In this document: piece by piece, positions 34,985 to 44,011 of the stretch | How the letters are laid out: each line of letters begins with the position of its first letter | How positions within the stretch are numbered: the first letter of the stretch is position 1 | DNA from: Rhizobium mongolense subsp. loessense | GTDB taxonomy: Bacteria > Pseudomonadota > Alphaproteobacteria > Rhizobiales > Rhizobiaceae | Length of the DNA stretch: 64,000 nucleotides | Direction of reading: 5' to 3' | Assembly (NCBI RefSeq): GCF_900099775.1 | Contig: NZ_FMTM01000009.1 | Span: 124,001-188,000 of the forward strand | Position numbers and translations under genes: made by a program | The notes under the pieces: model-generated | Told to the model about the DNA's origin: nothing | What the model saw: the letters and a program-made list of their open reading frames with translations, nothing else | Databases searched by the model: none

Positions 34985-35082
34985 AAGTGTCTGCAAACAG
35001 CCGGGTGGCTGTTGAATTACCAGATATCCGCATCATCCGCCCCGGGAGGCCATTGTCGGTTTGGGGCTTTATGGAGGACACT

Positions 35083-36417
35083 ATGGGTGTAGCAATTCCA
35101 GCCGCGCCGGCGCGCGGCAAAGTTCCATTCTACCGGCATCTCTATGTGCAGGTCGTTTTCGCCATCTGTGCAGGCATGCTGCTCGGGCACTTCTATCCCG
35201 AGGTCGGCACGGCGCTGAAACCGCTTGGCGATGCCTTTATCAAGCTCGTCAAGATGATCATTGCGCCGGTCATTTTCCTGACGGTAGCAACCGGTATCGC
35301 CGGCATGTCCGATCTGCACAAGGTCGGGCGCGTCGCCGGCAAGGCGATGATCTACTTCCTCGTCTTTTCGACGCTCGCACTTGCCGTTGGTCTTGTCGTT
35401 TCCAACGTCATCCAGCCGGGTGCAGGCATGCATATCGATCCCGCCACGCTCGACGCCAAGGCGGTGGCGACCTATGCCGAAAAAGCCCATGACTCGACGA
35501 TTACCGGCTTCTTGATGAACATCATCCCGACGACCATCGTCGGTGCTTTCGCCGACGGCGACATCCTGCAGGTTCTGTTCTTCTCGGTGCTGTTCGGTAT
35601 TGCGCTGGCCATGGTCGGCGATCGCGGCCGGCCGGTCGTGGATTTCCTGCAGGCTTTGACGACGCCGATCTTCCGCCTCGTGGCGATCCTGATGAAGGCG
35701 GCCCCCATCGGAGCCTTCGGCGCCATGGCCTTTACGATCGGCAAATATGGCATCGGTTCGATCGCCAACCTCGCGATGCTCATCGGCACCTTCTATCTGA
35801 CATCGCTGCTTTTCGTGCTCGTCGTGCTTGGCGGGGTTGCCCGCTACAACGGCTTCTCGATCCTGGCGCTGATCCGCTATATCAAGGAAGAACTGCTGCT
35901 TGTTTTGGGTACGTCGTCGTCGGAAGCAGCTCTTCCCGGCCTCATGGCGAAGATGGAACAAGCCGGCTGCAAGCGCTCCGTCGTCGGGCTGGTGATCCCC
36001 ACCGGCTATTCCTTCAATCTCGACGGAACCAACATCTACATGACACTGGCAGCCCTGTTCATCGCCCAGGCGACGGATACGCCGCTGTCCTTCGCCGACC
36101 AGATCCTGCTCTTGCTGGTCGCCATGCTGAGTTCGAAGGGGGCTGCAGGCATCACCGGCGCGGGCTTCATCACGCTCGCTGCCACGCTCTCCGTCGTTCC
36201 GTCGGTTCCCGTCGCCGGCATGGCGCTCATCCTCGGCATCGACCGCTTCATGTCGGAATGCCGTGCGTTGACGAATTTCGTCGGAAACGCAGTCGCCACC
36301 GTTGTCGTCGCGCGCTGGGAGAACGAACTGGACCAGACGAAGTTTGCTGCGGCAATGGCCGGTGAGCTGCCGGAGAATGGTGACGTGACCGTGCCGGCAC
36401 TGCAGGCTGCCGAATAA
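35083..36417 (+). CDS. dctA: C4-dicarboxylate transporter
   Basis: 444-residue proton-driven symporter for succinate, fumarate and malate, of the DAACS (glutamate/dicarboxylate) family; in rhizobia it fuels nitrogen-fixing bacteroids. About eight hydrophobic segments plus re-entrant loops are visible, with the serine-rich LGTSSSEAALP near residue 275 and PTGYSFNLDGT near 306. ATG 35083 has GGAGG five bases upstream; an earlier in-frame ATG at 35071 contains that site and is rejected. A sigma-54 promoter and two DctD sites lie upstream. Confidence 0.96.
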   Translation: MGVAIPAAPARGKVPFYRHLYVQVVFAICAGMLLGHFYPEVGTALKPLGDAFIKLVKMIIAPVIFLTVATGIAGMSDLHKVGRVAGKAMIYFLVFSTLALAVGLVVSNVIQPGAGMHIDPATLDAKAVATYAEKAHDSTITGFLMNIIPTTIVGAFADGDILQVLFFSVLFGIALAMVGDRGRPVVDFLQALTTPIFRLVAILMKAAPIGAFGAMAFTIGKYGIGSIANLAMLIGTFYLTSLLFVLVVLGGVARYNGFSILALIRYIKEELLLVLGTSSSEAALPGLMAKMEQAGCKRSVVGLVIPTGYSFNLDGTNIYMTLAALFIAQATDTPLSFADQILLLLVAMLSSKGAAGITGAGFITLAATLSVVPSVPVAGMALILGIDRFMSECRALTNFVGNAVATVVVARWENELDQTKFAAAMAGELPENGDVTVPALQAAE

Positions 36418-36446
36418 AGTCTGAACTGTCACCGATCAAGAAGTCG

Positions 36447-36474
36447 CCGCGCTCTCAAGCGAGCGCGGCCTTTT
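36447..36474 (+). terminator. Terminator after dctA
   Basis: CCGCGCTC and GAGCGCGG form a perfect 8-bp stem with a six-base loop, followed by CCTTTT, starting 30 bases after the dctA stop. Confidence 0.8.
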
Positions 36475-36495
36475 CGCCTCCACAAAGGCGAAAAG
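36470..36495. terminator. Second hairpin after dctA
   Basis: CTTTTCGCC and GGCGAAAAG form a 9-bp stem that reuses the T-run of the first terminator. The two structures are mutually exclusive at their edge and may act as a double stop. Confidence 0.5.
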
Positions 36496-36774
36496 ACACT
36501 TTCTCTTGTTCGTCAATGCGACGCGCAACGCGCAGGCGAGCGGGGTCGAGCTTGCCAAGGGAATGGCAACGTTTACCGGCGAAAGAGCGTCATGGCCATC
36601 GGCTGGAGCCATGATGGCGGCCAGATCGAAATCTCGCCGCGCGCGTGCTGAGCCTGTTGTTGGGCGAAAAGCTTCGTCAGCAGACGGCCGCGCAGGTCCA
36701 ATTATGCCGCGCGGCCGTTCTTGAAGAGGTTGTTCAGGACGGCTGGGAGGGAACAGTATAGCCCTGCTGCCTCT
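36496..36774. other. Intergenic region with possible decayed coding sequence
   Basis: No intact gene. Two plus-strand pieces in different frames look protein-like: MAIGWSHDGGQIEISPRA at about 36590-36645, and VLSLLLGEKLRQQTAAQVQL onward to a TAG near 36760. They could be the tail of a lost gene. I do not recognise the family. Confidence 0.35.
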
Positions 36775-37698
36775 TTATTCCGCGGCGATTTTCTCGATGT
36801 CGTTTGCCTGAACGATACGCTCAAGCAGCGCCGTTTCTTCCGGGCTGAGATCAATAAGTGGCGGACGGACAGGGCCGGGGTCCCGGTCAAGCACCCGCAG
36901 CCCGGCCTTGATGATCGAGACCGCGTAACCCTTCTTGCGGTTGCGCAACGCCACAAAAGGAAAGAAGAAATTCTTGAGGATCTCGTCGACAACAGGCTGA
37001 TTGCCTGAGCGAAGCGCCTGATAGAAACGCTGGGCGAGCGCCGGTACAAAATTAAACACGGCCGAGGAGTAAGTGGTGACGCCGGCTGCAAAATAGGCCT
37101 GCGCATACACCTCATGCGTCGGCATGCCGCCGACATAGACCAGACGGTCCTGAAGCTTGGTTGTGATCTCGATCACCTTGTCGACATCACCTACGCCGTC
37201 TTTAAAGCCGACAAGGTTCGGGCACTCATCGCAAAGCCTTGCAATACTGTCCGCCGTCAAGACCGCATTATCACGGTTATAGACGATGACACCGATGCCG
37301 ACCGACTTGCAGACGGCCCTCACATGGTTGATGAGGCCGGCTTGTTCGCTGAACATCAGGTAGGGCGGCAAAAGCAACAAACCGTCTGCGCCGGATTTTT
37401 CGGCGGATTTCGCGATGTCGATTGCAAGCGAGGTGCCGTATCCGGCGCCGGAGATGATCGGTGTTTTCCCGGCCGATCCTTTTGCCGCCGCCACGACGGA
37501 AGGAATTTCCTGCGGATTGAGCGAAAAGAATTCGCCGGTACCGCCTGCGGCGAACAAAGCGGCTGCGCCATAGCCGGCCAGCCATTCGATGTGCGTGCGG
37601 TAAGCATCCTCGTCGAATTTGAGATCTTGATGGAAATGTGTGACCGGGAAGGAGAGGAGTCCGCTGCCCACCGCTCGCTTGAGTTCAATTGGATCCAT
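36775..37698 (-). CDS. kdgD: 5-dehydro-4-deoxyglucarate dehydratase (DapA family)
   Basis: 307-residue TIM-barrel lyase of the DapA/N-acetylneuraminate lyase family. The GGTGEF motif is at 52-57, Tyr140 (VIVYNRDN) and the Schiff-base lysine Lys166 (VGFKDGVGD) are in place. The FKDGVGD context and the FPVTHFHQDLKFDE N-terminus are typical of KdgD, which converts 5-dehydro-4-deoxy-D-glucarate to 2-oxoglutarate semialdehyde in oxidative uronate breakdown. It follows uxuA by 47 bases on the same strand. Confidence 0.87.
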   Translation of the reverse strand: MDPIELKRAVGSGLLSFPVTHFHQDLKFDEDAYRTHIEWLAGYGAAALFAAGGTGEFFSLNPQEIPSVVAAAKGSAGKTPIISGAGYGTSLAIDIAKSAEKSGADGLLLLPPYLMFSEQAGLINHVRAVCKSVGIGVIVYNRDNAVLTADSIARLCDECPNLVGFKDGVGDVDKVIEITTKLQDRLVYVGGMPTHEVYAQAYFAAGVTTYSSAVFNFVPALAQRFYQALRSGNQPVVDEILKNFFFPFVALRNRKKGYAVSIIKAGLRVLDRDPGPVRPPLIDLSPEETALLERIVQANDIEKIAAE

Positions 37699-37745
37699 TG
37701 TTCATTCCTGTTTGATGTTCATTGATGAAGGGATGCGGGATCGGC

Positions 37746-38726
37746 TTAGATAGACGCTGTCTCAAGCGCTTCGACGAGCGCTGCGATGTAGCCATAGCAA
37801 AAGGCAAAGGCGACGCCGGAAGGATCCCTGCCGCTGATCGTCGGGACGTGGTCGGGCATCAGCATGTATTTGTAGCCGACCTCTTTGTAGATCCGTGCAG
37901 AGCGGACCATGTCCATGTCGCCCTCGTCGGGGAAGGTTTCCATGAAGGACAGCTTTCCGCCTCTGATGTTGCGGAAGTGGACATTGAAGATTTTTCCGCG
38001 CGTTCCGAACCAGCGGATGATGTCATCGATTTCTTCACGCGGGTTCTCAAGCATCTCGCCGATCGACCCCTGGCAGAAATTCAGTCCGTGATAGGGGCTT
38101 TCGTGCATGGTCACGAATTTCTTCAGGCCGTCGACCGTCCCAAGGACGCGGGTGACGCCGCGATAGCCGGGGGGTGTGTAGGGATCATGCGGATGGCAGG
38201 CGAGCCGCACGCGATTGGTTTCGGCAACCGGCACGACACGCTTGAGGAAATAATCGATTCTTTCCCAGTTTTCGTCCTCCGAAAGCTCGCCGGCAAGGCC
38301 CGCCGCCGCCGCCTGATCGGCTTTTTCCCAGCGAAAGGCCTCGTTCATCGAGCCGCCGCGGCCCGGTTCCATCGGCGTGCGGGGGATGCCGATGAGGTTG
38401 AGGTTGTACTTCGCCGCTGGAATGCCAGCAGTGGCAATATCCTCGATCAGTCTGCAGACGGCATCGATCTGACGATCACGCTGGGGACCGGCAAGCAGAA
38501 TATCTGGATAAGAGGCGTTCTCGATCGGCCGCGAGGGAAGGGGCAACTGGACCATATCGAGAACCAATCCGAAGCTCTCGACCTTGTCGCGGTGGCGTTC
38601 CAGGTCATCGAGGGTCCAGCTCGCAGGCGGTCCAGGCGGGTCGGCGCAGATATGCTTCAGCCCGAGCTGTGCGAAAACACGGAAATCGTCGTCGTCCCGA
38701 ACCGCGACCTGGGTTCCAACATACAT
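37746..38726 (-). CDS. uxuA: Mannonate dehydratase-like TIM-barrel enzyme
   Basis: 326-residue UxuA-like protein. UxuA dehydrates D-mannonate to 2-keto-3-deoxygluconate in glucuronate breakdown. Family text includes YNLNLIGIPRTPMEPGRGG near 110, CHPHDP near 185 and FNVHFRNIRGG near 255, with metal ligands expected at those His and Asp residues. Enterobacterial UxuA is about 394 residues, so this is a short form. ATG 38726 with GGAGAGG upstream is preferred; a frame to 38759 runs into the operator. Substrate specificity is inferred. Confidence 0.8.
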   Translation of the reverse strand: MYVGTQVAVRDDDDFRVFAQLGLKHICADPPGPPASWTLDDLERHRDKVESFGLVLDMVQLPLPSRPIENASYPDILLAGPQRDRQIDAVCRLIEDIATAGIPAAKYNLNLIGIPRTPMEPGRGGSMNEAFRWEKADQAAAAGLAGELSEDENWERIDYFLKRVVPVAETNRVRLACHPHDPYTPPGYRGVTRVLGTVDGLKKFVTMHESPYHGLNFCQGSIGEMLENPREEIDDIIRWFGTRGKIFNVHFRNIRGGKLSFMETFPDEGDMDMVRSARIYKEVGYKYMLMPDHVPTISGRDPSGVAFAFCYGYIAALVEALETASI

Positions 38727-38752
38727 GGTTTGAAATCCTCTCCAATTCAGCA

Positions 38753-38773
38753 ATGTCATATGACATAATATGA
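38753..38773. promoter_or_regulatory. GntR operator before uxuA
   Basis: ATGTCATATGACAT at 38753-38766 is a perfect 14-base palindrome; overlapping it, GACATAATATGAA at 38762-38774 nearly repeats the operator found at 39596-39608. It sits 27 bases upstream of the uxuA start. Confidence 0.65.
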
Positions 38774-38795
38774 ATTTCGAGAGGTGTCGAGTATC

Positions 38796-39497
38796 TTATT
38801 GCTGTTCGGCCAGCATCCGGTAGCGCCGCTGGCTGGCAAGCAAATGCGCACGCATGGCCTGCCGCGCCCGCTCGGGTTCCTGATCCGCAATGGCCTCAAG
38901 GATCTCGATGTGTTCTGCGTGAACCTTGTCGAGGTAGGCGCGATCATGAGCCTCGGGCAGCGTCGGGAACTGCCCCCTGGGAATGGCGCGAGGCCCGAAA
39001 TGCCGCAAGACGTCGACATAAAAACGGTTATTCGTCGCTGCCGCAATCGCCATGTGAAACTCGTAATCTGCTTCAACAGTGGGGGCGCCATCTTCGATCA
39101 TCTGCGCCATCTTGCGGTTGGCTGCACGGATCGCGGCCTCTTGTTCAGCAGTTCTTCGATAGGCCGCAATGGCTGCCGCTTCTCCCTCTGCCGCCATGCG
39201 AAATTCAAGCAATTCAAGGGTTTCCGGGATGCTCTTGATTTCAACCGGCGTTAAGGAAAATGCCTTTTGTGCGGACGGATTGCTGACGAACACTCCCTTT
39301 CCCTGGATCGGCCGGACATAGCCGGCTGAGCGAAGATCCGCGATGGCTTCGCGAACAACCGTGCGGCTCACGCCGAAAGTCGCCTCCAGTTGCGGCTCGG
39401 TGGGCAACTGGTCACCCTCTTTGAGCTTTCCTGATTCGATCTGGGCACGCATCTGATCGATCAACTGCTGTGCAAGTCTTTCCCGGCTCCGTCGCAT
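38796..39497 (-). CDS. GntR/FadR-family regulator of the uronate locus
   Basis: 233-residue protein with an N-terminal winged helix (about 8-75, with FGVSRTVVREAIADLRSAG) and a C-terminal FCD domain (about 90-225) that binds small organic acids via metal-binding histidines (EFHMAIAAAT). FadR/UxuR-like members respond to uronate intermediates. It lies between uxuA and the divergent importer, and both flanks hold similar GACATAATATG sites. The start at ATG 39497 gives a normal N-terminus; a longer frame to 39539 is unlikely. Confidence 0.88.
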   Translation of the reverse strand: MRRSRERLAQQLIDQMRAQIESGKLKEGDQLPTEPQLEATFGVSRTVVREAIADLRSAGYVRPIQGKGVFVSNPSAQKAFSLTPVEIKSIPETLELLEFRMAAEGEAAAIAAYRRTAEQEAAIRAANRKMAQMIEDGAPTVEADYEFHMAIAAATNNRFYVDVLRHFGPRAIPRGQFPTLPEAHDRAYLDKVHAEHIEILEAIADQEPERARQAMRAHLLASQRRYRMLAEQQ

Positions 39498-39595
39498 TCT
39501 TAAATCCCAACCCTCACAGCGCCTGTCGCAAATGCCCATGGGCGGCTCTTGCCAACCCGCGGGAAGTTCTGTAAATCATAATACGACATACCGAT

Positions 39596-39608
39596 GACAT
39601 AATATGTC
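39596..39608. promoter_or_regulatory. GntR operator before the Opp-type importer
   Basis: GACATA-A-TATGTC is a perfect 6-1-6 palindrome, 28 bases before the binding-protein start at 39637. It shares the core GACATAATATG with the site upstream of uxuA. Confidence 0.65.
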
Positions 39609-39636
39609 TTCTATAGTAGACCAGGGAGGAATTGAA

Positions 39637-41232
39637 ATGAAGCATTTTCGTAAGGGGCTATTCGTTGGGGCCGCCATCAGCTTGCTGGCGCTGACTGCTT
39701 CTGTCGCTGTCGCCGAAACGCCGAAGGACCAACTCGTCATCGGCACGTCGCTTGCCCAGGTGTTGTCGCTTGATCCGCAGCAGGCGACGGAAGGCAAGGC
39801 CAATGAAATCATGTGCAATCTCTATGACCGTCTGGTCCTGGCGACGCCGGGGGGAAAGATCGCTCCGCAACTGGCAGAGAGCTGGGCGATCGATGACAAA
39901 GGGATCACGTTCAAGCTCAGGGAGGCGGCGTTTGCCTCCGGCAATCCGGTGACATCCAAGGATGTTGTTTTTTCGCTGACGCGTCTCCTCAAGATGAACC
40001 AGGCGGCTGCGGCCAACCTGAAGCGGGTCGGCTATAATGCTGACAATGTTGAAAAGCTGGTGACGGCACCCGACGAGCGTACAGTGCGCATTGATCTTTC
40101 GGGCGAGGTTACCCCGGAATTGCTTCTTTATCGTCTCGCCATGGTGACCACCAGCGTTGTCGACAGCGTCGAGGTTGAGAAGCATGTCAAGGATAACGAC
40201 TTTGGAAACGCATGGCTGCGCACGAACTCTGCCGGTTCGGGGCCCTTCACGCTCAATCGCTGGACACCCAACGAAATCGTCATCCTGGACGTCAACAAGG
40301 ATTATGTCGGGGGCGAACCGAAGATGCGGCGCGTCGTTATCCGGCATGTTCCCGAAAGCCAGGTCGAGCGCCTGATGCTGGAGCGCGGCGACATCGACAT
40401 TGCAAGCGCATTGAGCGCATCTGATCTTGCGACGTTTCAAAATAAGCAGGGATTCCAAATTCAGCGCGTGCCGACCGGCGGGTTCTATGTGCTGTCCATG
40501 AATGCCGGAAACCAATATCTGTCTAATCCAAAGGTCCGCGAGGCGATTGCCTACGGCATCGATTATGCCGGCATCGAAAAGACGATCATGGGGCCTTACG
40601 GCAGGGTGCGGACGGTGCCGGTGCCGGAGAATTACGAATATGCCATTTCGAGCCCCGACTGGCATCTCGATGTCGAAAAGGCCAAGTCGCTGCTGGCGGA
40701 GGCCGGGTTCAAGGATGGCTTTTCGCTATCTTTGAAGACGATCGCGCAGACGCCGCGTATCGATCTTGCGACAGCTATCCAGGCCTCGCTTGCGCAGATC
40801 GGCATCAAGGTCAATATCCAGCAGGGCAATGGATCGGAGATCATCGCGGCCCACCGTGCCCGCGATTTCGACCTGTTGATCCCGCAGACAGGCGCCTACA
40901 TGCCGAACGTCCTTGGCTCGATGGAGCAGTTCTCCAGCAATCCGGACAATTCGAAAGAGGCAAACAACGCCGGAAACTTCGTGTGGCGCTCGGCCTGGGA
41001 TATCCCCGAACTGACGAAGCTGACCGCAAAGGCTTCGCTGGAGCCGGATGCCAAGAAACGCGGCGAGCTCTATGTCGAAATGCAAAAGATGTTCGTCGAC
41101 CTCAAGCCGGCTGTGCTGCCGCTCTTCGAGCGTTATGAGCCGATCGTTCTTAATGCGCGCGTTAAAGACTATGTCGGCCACCCGAACATGACGACGCGAC
41201 TTGAAGCCGTAACCAAGGCGGAAGCCGAATAA
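39637..41232 (+). CDS. Opp/Dpp-type ABC transporter substrate-binding protein
   Basis: 531-residue family 5 extracellular binding protein with a signal peptide (about residues 1-26, ending SVAVAE). The early QLVIGTSLAQVLSLDPQQ and the YDRLVLATPGGKIAPQLAESW stretch are typical. Family members carry peptides, opines, nickel or oligosaccharides. ATG 39637 follows AGGGAGGA. It heads a five-gene importer operon controlled by a GntR operator shared with uxuA/kdgD, so I infer that it binds a uronate-containing oligosaccharide or glycoside rather than a peptide. Confidence 0.88.
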   Translation: MKHFRKGLFVGAAISLLALTASVAVAETPKDQLVIGTSLAQVLSLDPQQATEGKANEIMCNLYDRLVLATPGGKIAPQLAESWAIDDKGITFKLREAAFASGNPVTSKDVVFSLTRLLKMNQAAAANLKRVGYNADNVEKLVTAPDERTVRIDLSGEVTPELLLYRLAMVTTSVVDSVEVEKHVKDNDFGNAWLRTNSAGSGPFTLNRWTPNEIVILDVNKDYVGGEPKMRRVVIRHVPESQVERLMLERGDIDIASALSASDLATFQNKQGFQIQRVPTGGFYVLSMNAGNQYLSNPKVREAIAYGIDYAGIEKTIMGPYGRVRTVPVPENYEYAISSPDWHLDVEKAKSLLAEAGFKDGFSLSLKTIAQTPRIDLATAIQASLAQIGIKVNIQQGNGSEIIAAHRARDFDLLIPQTGAYMPNVLGSMEQFSSNPDNSKEANNAGNFVWRSAWDIPELTKLTAKASLEPDAKKRGELYVEMQKMFVDLKPAVLPLFERYEPIVLNARVKDYVGHPNMTTRLEAVTKAEAE

Positions 41233-41251
41233 CCGACACAGGCGGCCGATC

Positions 41252-42280
41252 ATGAAGGAATTGTCCACGCGTGAGCTTGGAAGGCGCGTCCTCCAACTCA
41301 TCGTCAGTCTATTCATACTGCTTTGCGTCACCTTCGTGATCGGCCGCGTCATGCCCGCCGATCCCGTCGGCGCAGTGGTCGGCGAGCTTGCCGACCCTGC
41401 CGCCTACGCGGCGATGCGCGCGCGCCTTGGGCTTGACCTGCCACTTTATCAACAGTTCTTCATTTACCTGGCGGGCTTGCTGCACGGTGATTTCGGAACG
41501 GCAATCCTGACGGGCAATCCCGTTTCGAAGGATCTGGCCCAGGCATTTCCGGCAACGTTTGAGCTTGCCACGCTGGCGGTCATCATATCGACGTTCATAG
41601 GCGTGCCGCTCGGACTTGCGGCAGCACTTTTCCGCGACAGCTGGATCGACAAGACTGCGCGGGTCGTGGCCCTTGTCGGTCATTCGATACCGGTCTTCTG
41701 GTTCGGTATTGTCGGGCTGGTCATTTTCTATGCCGGGCTTAACTGGGTCGGCGGTCCGGGCAGGGTCGATGTCTATTACGAGGGTATCGTAACCCCAAGG
41801 ACCGGTCTGATGCTGGTGGACAGCCTGCTTGAAGGCGAGCCCGAAATTTTCTGGAATGCGCTCTCGCACATCATTCTGCCAGCCATCATCCTTGCTTATG
41901 CCGCAATGGCATATATCACCCGCATGACCCGCAGCTTTACACTCGAGCAGCTCAATCAGGACTACGTCATCGCAGCGCGAGCCAAAGGGGTCGGGCCGGC
42001 GAATACGGTGATCGGCCATGTTCTGCCGAACATTGCCGTGCAGTTGATCACCGTTCTTGCGATTTCCTATGGAAATCTTCTGGAAGGCGCCGTCGTGACC
42101 GAGATCGTCTTTTCATGGCCGGGAATCGGTCAATACATGACGAATGCGTTGATGATCGGCGATATGAACGCCATCCTGGCCGCAGCAATCATCGTTGGCT
42201 TCATCTTCATGTTCCTCAACTTTGTAGCAGACATTGCCTATGCGCTGCTTGATCCGCGCACCCGGGAGGCCACGCAATGA
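41252..42280 (+). CDS. Opp/Dpp-type ABC transporter permease (DppB-like)
   Basis: 342-residue inner-membrane protein with about six hydrophobic segments. It has the DppB/OppB pattern: GRVMPADPVGAVVGE near residue 30, the docking loop YVIAARAKGVG near 238 and HVLPNIAVQL near 254. Four-base overlap with the next permease. Forms the channel together with that partner. Confidence 0.92.
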   Translation: MKELSTRELGRRVLQLIVSLFILLCVTFVIGRVMPADPVGAVVGELADPAAYAAMRARLGLDLPLYQQFFIYLAGLLHGDFGTAILTGNPVSKDLAQAFPATFELATLAVIISTFIGVPLGLAAALFRDSWIDKTARVVALVGHSIPVFWFGIVGLVIFYAGLNWVGGPGRVDVYYEGIVTPRTGLMLVDSLLEGEPEIFWNALSHIILPAIILAYAAMAYITRMTRSFTLEQLNQDYVIAARAKGVGPANTVIGHVLPNIAVQLITVLAISYGNLLEGAVVTEIVFSWPGIGQYMTNALMIGDMNAILAAAIIVGFIFMFLNFVADIAYALLDPRTREATQ

Positions 42281-43179
42281 CCGACGCGCTTCACACCCAA
42301 AGTGAGATCAGGCGGCCACCAATCCCGGCCCGCATCGCCGCCTCGCTCGCTCGGGCCGGACGCAAGCTTGCCGACGAGCCACTCGGTCTTTCCGGCTTCC
42401 TCATCCTCGCCGTGCTTTGCATCGTCGCGATCATTGCGCCGGCGCTTGCGCCTTATGATCCAAATGTCCAAATGCTGAGTGATGCACTGCAGCCGCCCAG
42501 CCTTGCACATCTTGCAGGGACCGATGAGTTTGGACGCGATATCTTCAGCCGCCTCGTCTATGGGACAAGGATCACCATTCAGACGGTTCTCTCGATATCC
42601 GTAATTGTCGGCCCTGTGGGATTGCTCATCGGCATCGTATCCGGCTTTTTCGGCGGCCGGACAGACGCAATCTTGATGCGTGCGACCGATATCGTCCTGT
42701 CCTTTCCCTCGCTGATCCTTGCCCTTGCATTTGCCGCCGCGCTTGGAGCGGGATTGAACACGGCGATCATCGCGATCTCCTTAACGGCCTGGCCACCGAT
42801 TGCCCGGCTTGCCCGAGCCGAGGCATTGGTCGTCCGCAACGCCGATTACGTCGCCGCAGCCCGCCTTTATGGAGCGTCTTCCTTGAGAATATTGCTTCTC
42901 TACATCGCACCCATGTGCGTCCCGTCGGTGATCGTACGCCTGACGCTCAATATGGCCGGCATCATCCTGACGGCGGCATCGCTCGGCTTCCTCGGGCTTG
43001 GCGCGCAGCCGCCGGCGCCCGAATGGGGCGCGATGATATCAAGCGGACGCAAGTTCATGCTCGATTACTGGTGGGTTGCCGTCATGCCCGGCATTGCCAT
43101 CTTGCTCACGAGCCTCGCCTTCAACATCGCCGGCGATACGCTGCGCGATATCCTGGATCCGCGCCATGCAAGATCGTGA
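42277..43179 (+). CDS. Opp/Dpp-type ABC transporter permease (DppC-like)
   Basis: 300-residue permease. The N-terminal LAPYDPNVQ and LAGTDEFGRDIFSRLVYG (about residues 48-92) and the docking loop NADYVAAARLYGAS near 188 are DppC/OppC hallmarks. About six hydrophobic segments. Start overlaps the DppB-like stop (ATGA) and the end overlaps the next ATPase by 14 bases. Confidence 0.92.
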   Translation: MTDALHTQSEIRRPPIPARIAASLARAGRKLADEPLGLSGFLILAVLCIVAIIAPALAPYDPNVQMLSDALQPPSLAHLAGTDEFGRDIFSRLVYGTRITIQTVLSISVIVGPVGLLIGIVSGFFGGRTDAILMRATDIVLSFPSLILALAFAAALGAGLNTAIIAISLTAWPPIARLARAEALVVRNADYVAAARLYGASSLRILLLYIAPMCVPSVIVRLTLNMAGIILTAASLGFLGLGAQPPAPEWGAMISSGRKFMLDYWWVAVMPGIAILLTSLAFNIAGDTLRDILDPRHARS

Positions 43180-44011
43180 AACTGCAGCCATCCTTTCCGT
43201 CCGCAATTTGAACGTGCGCTTTGGGCGCAGTTCAATACCAGCCGTAAGCGAAGTCAGCTTCGACCTGGGGCGGGAAAGGCTGGGAATTGTGGGCGAATCC
43301 GGTTCCGGAAAATCGACGACCGGACGGGCGATCATGCGCCTTCTTTCGCCGAGTGCCGAGATCTCGGCGGAGCGTTTCGATCTTGCCGGCAGCCCGCTGC
43401 TTGAAAAGACCGAGCGGCAGATGGGTGCACTGCGTGGCAAGGAGATGGCGCTTATCATGCAAGATCCACGCTATTCGCTTAATCCGGTGCTGACCATCGG
43501 CAGGCAGGTGGCGGAAGCGGCAAGGCTTCATCTTGGCCTCGGCCGCGCTCAAGCGATGGACAGCGCAAGAAGCATGCTCCAACGCGTCAGGATCAGTGAT
43601 GCAGACCGCGTCATGGCACTTTACCCGCATCAGATATCCGGCGGCATGGGTCAGCGTGTGATGATTGCGATGATGCTGCTTGCCAAACCGAAGCTGGTCA
43701 TTGCCGACGAGCCTACGTCGGCGCTCGATGTCAGTGTCAGGAAGGACGTCCTCGTCCTGCTCGACGAACTGGTGCGGGAAAATGATTCCGGCCTCATCCT
43801 CATCAGTCACGATATCCGCATGGTCGCGGCTTTCTGCGAACGGATCCTGGTCATGTATGCGGGTCGTGTCGTTGAAACGCTCACGAGCCTCGATGACGCC
43901 CGCCATCCCTATACCCGTGGCCTGATTGCGGCGCTTCCCGACCCCCGTCATCCGGTCCGCAGACTGAAAATATTGGACAGGAAGGCACTGGAAGCAGAGG
44001 CGGCGCAATGA
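43166..44011 (+). CDS. Opp/Dpp-type ABC transporter ATP-binding protein (DppD-like)
   Basis: 281-residue ATPase. Walker A GESGSGKST is near residue 43, the signature ISGGMGQRV near 154 and Walker B VIADEPTSALD near 178, followed by the oligopeptide-transporter C-terminal motif HPYTRGLI. ATG 43166 gives the normal N-terminus and overlaps the permease gene by 14 bases; a longer frame to 43076 is rejected. Works with the next ATPase as a heterodimer. Confidence 0.92.
   Translation: MQDRETAAILSVRNLNVRFGRSSIPAVSEVSFDLGRERLGIVGESGSGKSTTGRAIMRLLSPSAEISAERFDLAGSPLLEKTERQMGALRGKEMALIMQDPRYSLNPVLTIGRQVAEAARLHLGLGRAQAMDSARSMLQRVRISDADRVMALYPHQISGGMGQRVMIAMMLLAKPKLVIADEPTSALDVSVRKDVLVLLDELVRENDSGLILISHDIRMVAAFCERILVMYAGRVVETLTSLDDARHPYTRGLIAALPDPRHPVRRLKILDRKALEAEAAQ

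Noticed and set aside
35071..35082. Earlier ATG as the dctA start
   Set aside because: The GGAGG ribosome-binding site for the ATG at 35083 lies within it, and the later start gives the usual DctA length.
35017..36432. Long open frame of 471 codons on the minus strand
   Set aside because: Antisense to dctA, very rich in charged residues, with no recognisable domain.
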